Below, piece after piece: positions 61,831-64,000 of a DNA stretch of 64,000 bases. Under the pieces are notes generated by a model that was not told the origin of the DNA, did not search any database, and worked only from the letters and a program-made list of their open reading frames with translations. Every line of letters begins with the position of its first letter. Within the stretch, counting starts at the first letter, position 1. The stretch spans positions 19,800 through 83,799 of the forward strand of contig CBDCME010000077.1 of the NCBI GenBank assembly GCA_965218865.1. Direction: 5' to 3'. Made by a program: the position numbers and the translations under genes. This DNA comes from CBDCME01 sp965218865 (lineage in GTDB: Bacteria; Pseudomonadota; Alphaproteobacteria; JAAXGF01).

Positions 61831-63293
61831 GGCAATGTCCTGGCTGATGTTGAAAAAGTGAGGTAGGCGTCATTCGCCTGGAACCGTTAGGCTCTGGGTG
61901 TTGAATCCATCAAGGAGAACGACGCCATGACCAAGACTACACGGAACAGCCGCCTTTCGAAACTGTTGGAGATCCCGCTTCCGCTGTTGCCGCCGGCCTT
62001 GCCGGAGGCTTTTGATGATCTGCGCATGAGCGTGGATCGCTTTTGCCTGTTGGCCGGGGTGGAGACCCTGGGCGAGATGCTGGACGAGGATAGCGAGGTG
62101 CTCTGCGGAGCGCGCCACGCCCGCACGGCCGAGCGGCAGGGCCATCGCTGGGGGACAACCCAGAGCGAGATTGCCTATCACGGGGGCAAGGTGAAGCTGA
62201 CGCGCCCGCGGGTGCGCGATCTTGCGGGCAAGGAGATGAGCTTGCCGAGCTGGGAGTTGCTCTCGGACCCGGCGCTTTTGCAGTCCTGGGCGATGAACAT
62301 CATGCTGCTTACGGTTTCGACCCGCAAGTACGCGCGCGCCGTGCGCCTGCCCGGCGAGGCCAGCGGCGACTTGCCGGCACGCGCGGGCGATGCGACCTCG
62401 AAGTCCGCGGTCTCGCGGCGCTTCGTGGCCATGACGCGCAAGAAGCTGAAGGCCTTCCTGGCCAGCGACCTTTCGGATCTCGATCTCCTGGTCATCCAGA
62501 TCGACGGGCTGCACGTCGGCGATCACGTGTTTGCTGGCAGCTATTGGCATCGACGGCGCGGGCGAGAAGCATGTTCTAGGCCTGGCCGAAGGTGCCACGG
62601 AGAATGCCGCCACGGTGCAGGCGCTGCTCGACAACCTGACCGCCCGCGGCCTCGACCCGGAAGTGCCCCGGCTCTTCATCGTCGACGGCGCCAAGGCGCT
62701 CTCCAAGGCGATCAAGCGGACCTTCGGGCCGGTGGCCGCCCTCCAGCGCTGCCAGGTCCACAAGGGCCGCAACATCATCGAGCGCCTCGACGAAAGCCTT
62801 CATGCCGGCGTCAAGAAGGCGCTCAGGCAAGCCTGGGACCAAGACGATGCCGAGAAAGCCGAACGCCTCATGAAGAACCTGGCGCGCCGCCTGGAGACCG
62901 AGGCCCCCGGCGTTTCGGCTTCCATCCTGGAGGGCCTGGATGAGATCCTCACCGTGATCCGCTTGGGCCTGCCGCCCAAGCTCAGGCGCTCCTTGGCCTG
63001 CACCAACGCCATCGAGAATGCCTTGGGAACGGTCAGGATGGTGCAGCACAATGTCAAGCGCTGGCGCAACGCCGAGATGGCCTTGCGATGGACCGCCGCC
63101 GGCCTCCTGGAAGCCCAAAAGACCTCCGTCGCCTCAAGGCCTACCGGCAACTCCCCATCCTCAGAGCTGCCCTCGAGGATCACGTGAAAAAGGCAAAAGC
63201 GAAAAGCGCCATTGAAACCATCAAAGAGGCCGCCTGGCCTCGAAGCCCAACCATGCCTGCCTCGCCTTTTTCAACAGAGCATGGGACATCGCC
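61831..63293 (+). mobile_element. IS256-family element, copy 4
   Basis: 1463 bp: like copy 1 plus the 6-bp insertion upstream of the gene seen in copy 2 and one extra T in the gene. Flanks GCCGCTGG and GCTGCCAC do not match as a duplication. Confidence 0.88.
61927..63187 (+). pseudogene. IS256-family transposase, frameshifted copy
   Basis: Identical to the copy at 21832 up to DGLHVGDHV, where GTGTTTGCTGG has an extra T compared with GTGTTGCTGG (about 62529). The second half resumes in another frame (LAAIGIDGAGEKHVLGLAEG onward). First Asp is separated from second Asp and Glu. Confidence 0.8.
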
Positions 63294-63428
63294 GCTGCCA
63301 CCATCGCACACATCAGGCAGACTAGCCCTGACTATAGGCGGCTCACCGAGGATTTCTGCAATCACTTCAAGAACCCGGAGGATCGTGAACGATTCATTGG
63401 TGGACTTCGACTTGCTGGCCTTTCCTAG
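63294..63428 (+). pseudogene. C-terminal fragment, adenylate-cyclase/TPR type
   Basis: The frame from the IS256 end reads AATIAHIRQTSPDYRRLTED then NHFKNPEDRERFIGGLRLAG to a stop. This resembles the last residues of adenylate cyclases with TPR tails (..PDYTLE..... PFKDPADRERFLDGLRKAGL). Only 44 residues. Confidence 0.45.
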
Positions 63429-63442
63429 AGCTGATCTTTTTG

Positions 63443-63577
63443 TCAGTGGATGTGTCTTATACCCCTGCCAACCAATATATAGTTGACGGGGAATGCCGCT
63501 GTGTAGCCAGCTACAAGAGCCAACCCCATTCCAAACCAGAATAACCAATTGCCTAAACCTGCGTCCATCACGCCTGG
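63443..63577 (-). pseudogene. membrane protein C-terminal fragment, DUF4396-like
   Basis: Minus strand reads GVMDAGLGNWLFWFGMGLAL, VAGYTAAFPVNYILVGRGIR and HIH to a stop: a final membrane helix of the type F.GM..GF...YPVN..LV..GI. Upstream part not present. Beyond it to 63890 I see no recognisable gene. Confidence 0.4.
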
Positions 63578-63889
63578 CGTGTAAACCCGGTTCGGCGGAC
63601 CCCCGGGGGGCATCGTGGGGGCGTTGTCACGTTAATCACGAGAAGCACAGGACGGACTGGAAACGGCCGGCCACCTGATCAGCCGCAACACACTTCGTGA
63701 GTTCCGTGCAGACGCGATGGAGCGTTGGAATGCCGTGACCGCGGTTGTCTGAAATTTGGAAGCAGCCGGCTTACTACGACCAAGCCCGGTTAAGTTGACA
63801 ATGCCATGTTGACATGCAGGGAAATTTTCCAACCGCCGCTCCCATAAGCGTCGGGTGATGAGCGCGTCCAAACCGCTCACTGTCTGACG

Positions 63890-63975
63890 TTTGACCTGAG
63901 GGAGGAGCCCGGTGCGTTAGCAGCGCACGCCGGGTTCTGCGCGGGGGGAGCGGGGTAACCCGCTTCCCTACCGCG
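63890..63975 (+). ncRNA. group II intron 3' end remnant (domain V/VI-like)
   Basis: GGAGCCCGGTGCGTTAGCAG with CGCACGCCGGGTTC forms the domain V-like hairpin, followed by GCGGGGTAACCCGC (domain VI-like) and CCTACCGCGA. It is the same RNA end as at 17224-17320 but in opposite orientation and without the maturase C terminus. Confidence 0.55.
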
Positions 63976-64000
63976 AACACGTTGGGTTTTTGCCATCTGC

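Noticed and set aside
61870..62778. 302-residue minus-strand frame in IS256 copy 4
   Set aside because: Antisense shadow of the transposase; the same shadow appears in the other three copies.
1..64000. CRISPR array
   Set aside because: No regularly spaced direct repeats of 24-40 bp were seen; all repeated sequence is explained by IS copies, the LuxR duplication and the two palindromic repeats.

Overview
The window looks like a chromosome segment of an alphaproteobacterium (Rhodospirillales-like is a guess) that is heavily loaded with insertion sequences. The core block bamE / ubiquinol-cytochrome c chaperone / DUF177-yceD / rpmF / plsX / fabH / ihfA / merR, the NDUFA4-like complex I accessory gene next to tRNA-Arg, and the HpnL-type membrane protein all fit that class. 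At least seven kinds of IS are present as full or nearly full copies: IS630 type A (3 copies of 1168 bp), IS5-like (4 copies of about 1566 bp), IS256 (4 copies of about 1440-1460 bp), one IS630 type B, one ISAs1 with a DruA-like domain, one IS1595 and one IS1182-like. Remnants of IS3, IS30, IS110, a second ISAs1 and two group II introns add to these.

Layout. 1-3.3 kb: broken acyl-CoA dehydrogenase end, a duplicated LuxR-type HTH fragment, IS630-A copy 1. 3.3-12.7 kb: IS5 copy 1 has cut a nucleoside/sugar-type ABC importer (permease, permease, isochorismatase-like hydrolase, truncated ATPase); then a metallo-beta-lactamase-fold gene split by the ISAs1 element with a 10-bp target duplication, a divergent LysR regulator and a secreted PHP/CehA-like protein. 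12.9-16.8 kb: a compact minus-strand operon (NitT/TauT-type binding protein, nucleoside-type deaminase, permease, ATPase, second isochorismatase-like hydrolase). Together the two importers suggest uptake and hydrolysis of a small N-rich compound such as a pyrimidine, ureide or biuret-like molecule; the substrate is inferred.

17-28.4 kb: mobile-element scrapyard holding a rhodanese, a Grx4-type glutaredoxin, a truncated porin and a class III adenylate cyclase gene cut by three different IS. 28.7-34.7 kb: the most unusual block, a minus-strand cluster of TetR regulator (with a palindromic operator), truncated SDR, SRPBCC-haloacid-dehalogenase fusion, linalool dehydratase/isomerase-like protein, CCAEP-tailed radical SAM protein and DUF169 protein. 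34.8-40 kb: IS630-A copy 2, remnants of cell-surface glycosyltransferases, IS5 copy 3.

40-45.4 kb: conserved housekeeping block, with two large palindromic repeats bracketing plsX-fabH. 45.5-51.9 kb: an IS-built island (IS5 copy 4, vapBC, IS256 copy 3, serine recombinase and IS110 remnants) separating merR from tRNA-Pro. 52-60 kb: tRNA-Pro, TPR protein, NDUFA4-like protein, tRNA-Arg, a RES/Xre toxin-antitoxin pair, a LigD phosphoesterase fused to an HTH domain, an HpnL-like protein, a CPBP protease and IS630-A copy 3. 60-64 kb: a PAS-GGDEF-EAL gene with an in-frame stop, cut by IS256 copy 4, then small gene remnants.

Many genes are broken by single-base shifts, often at short homopolymers. 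Either decay is widespread or the assembly still carries indel errors; gene integrity should be read with that in mind.
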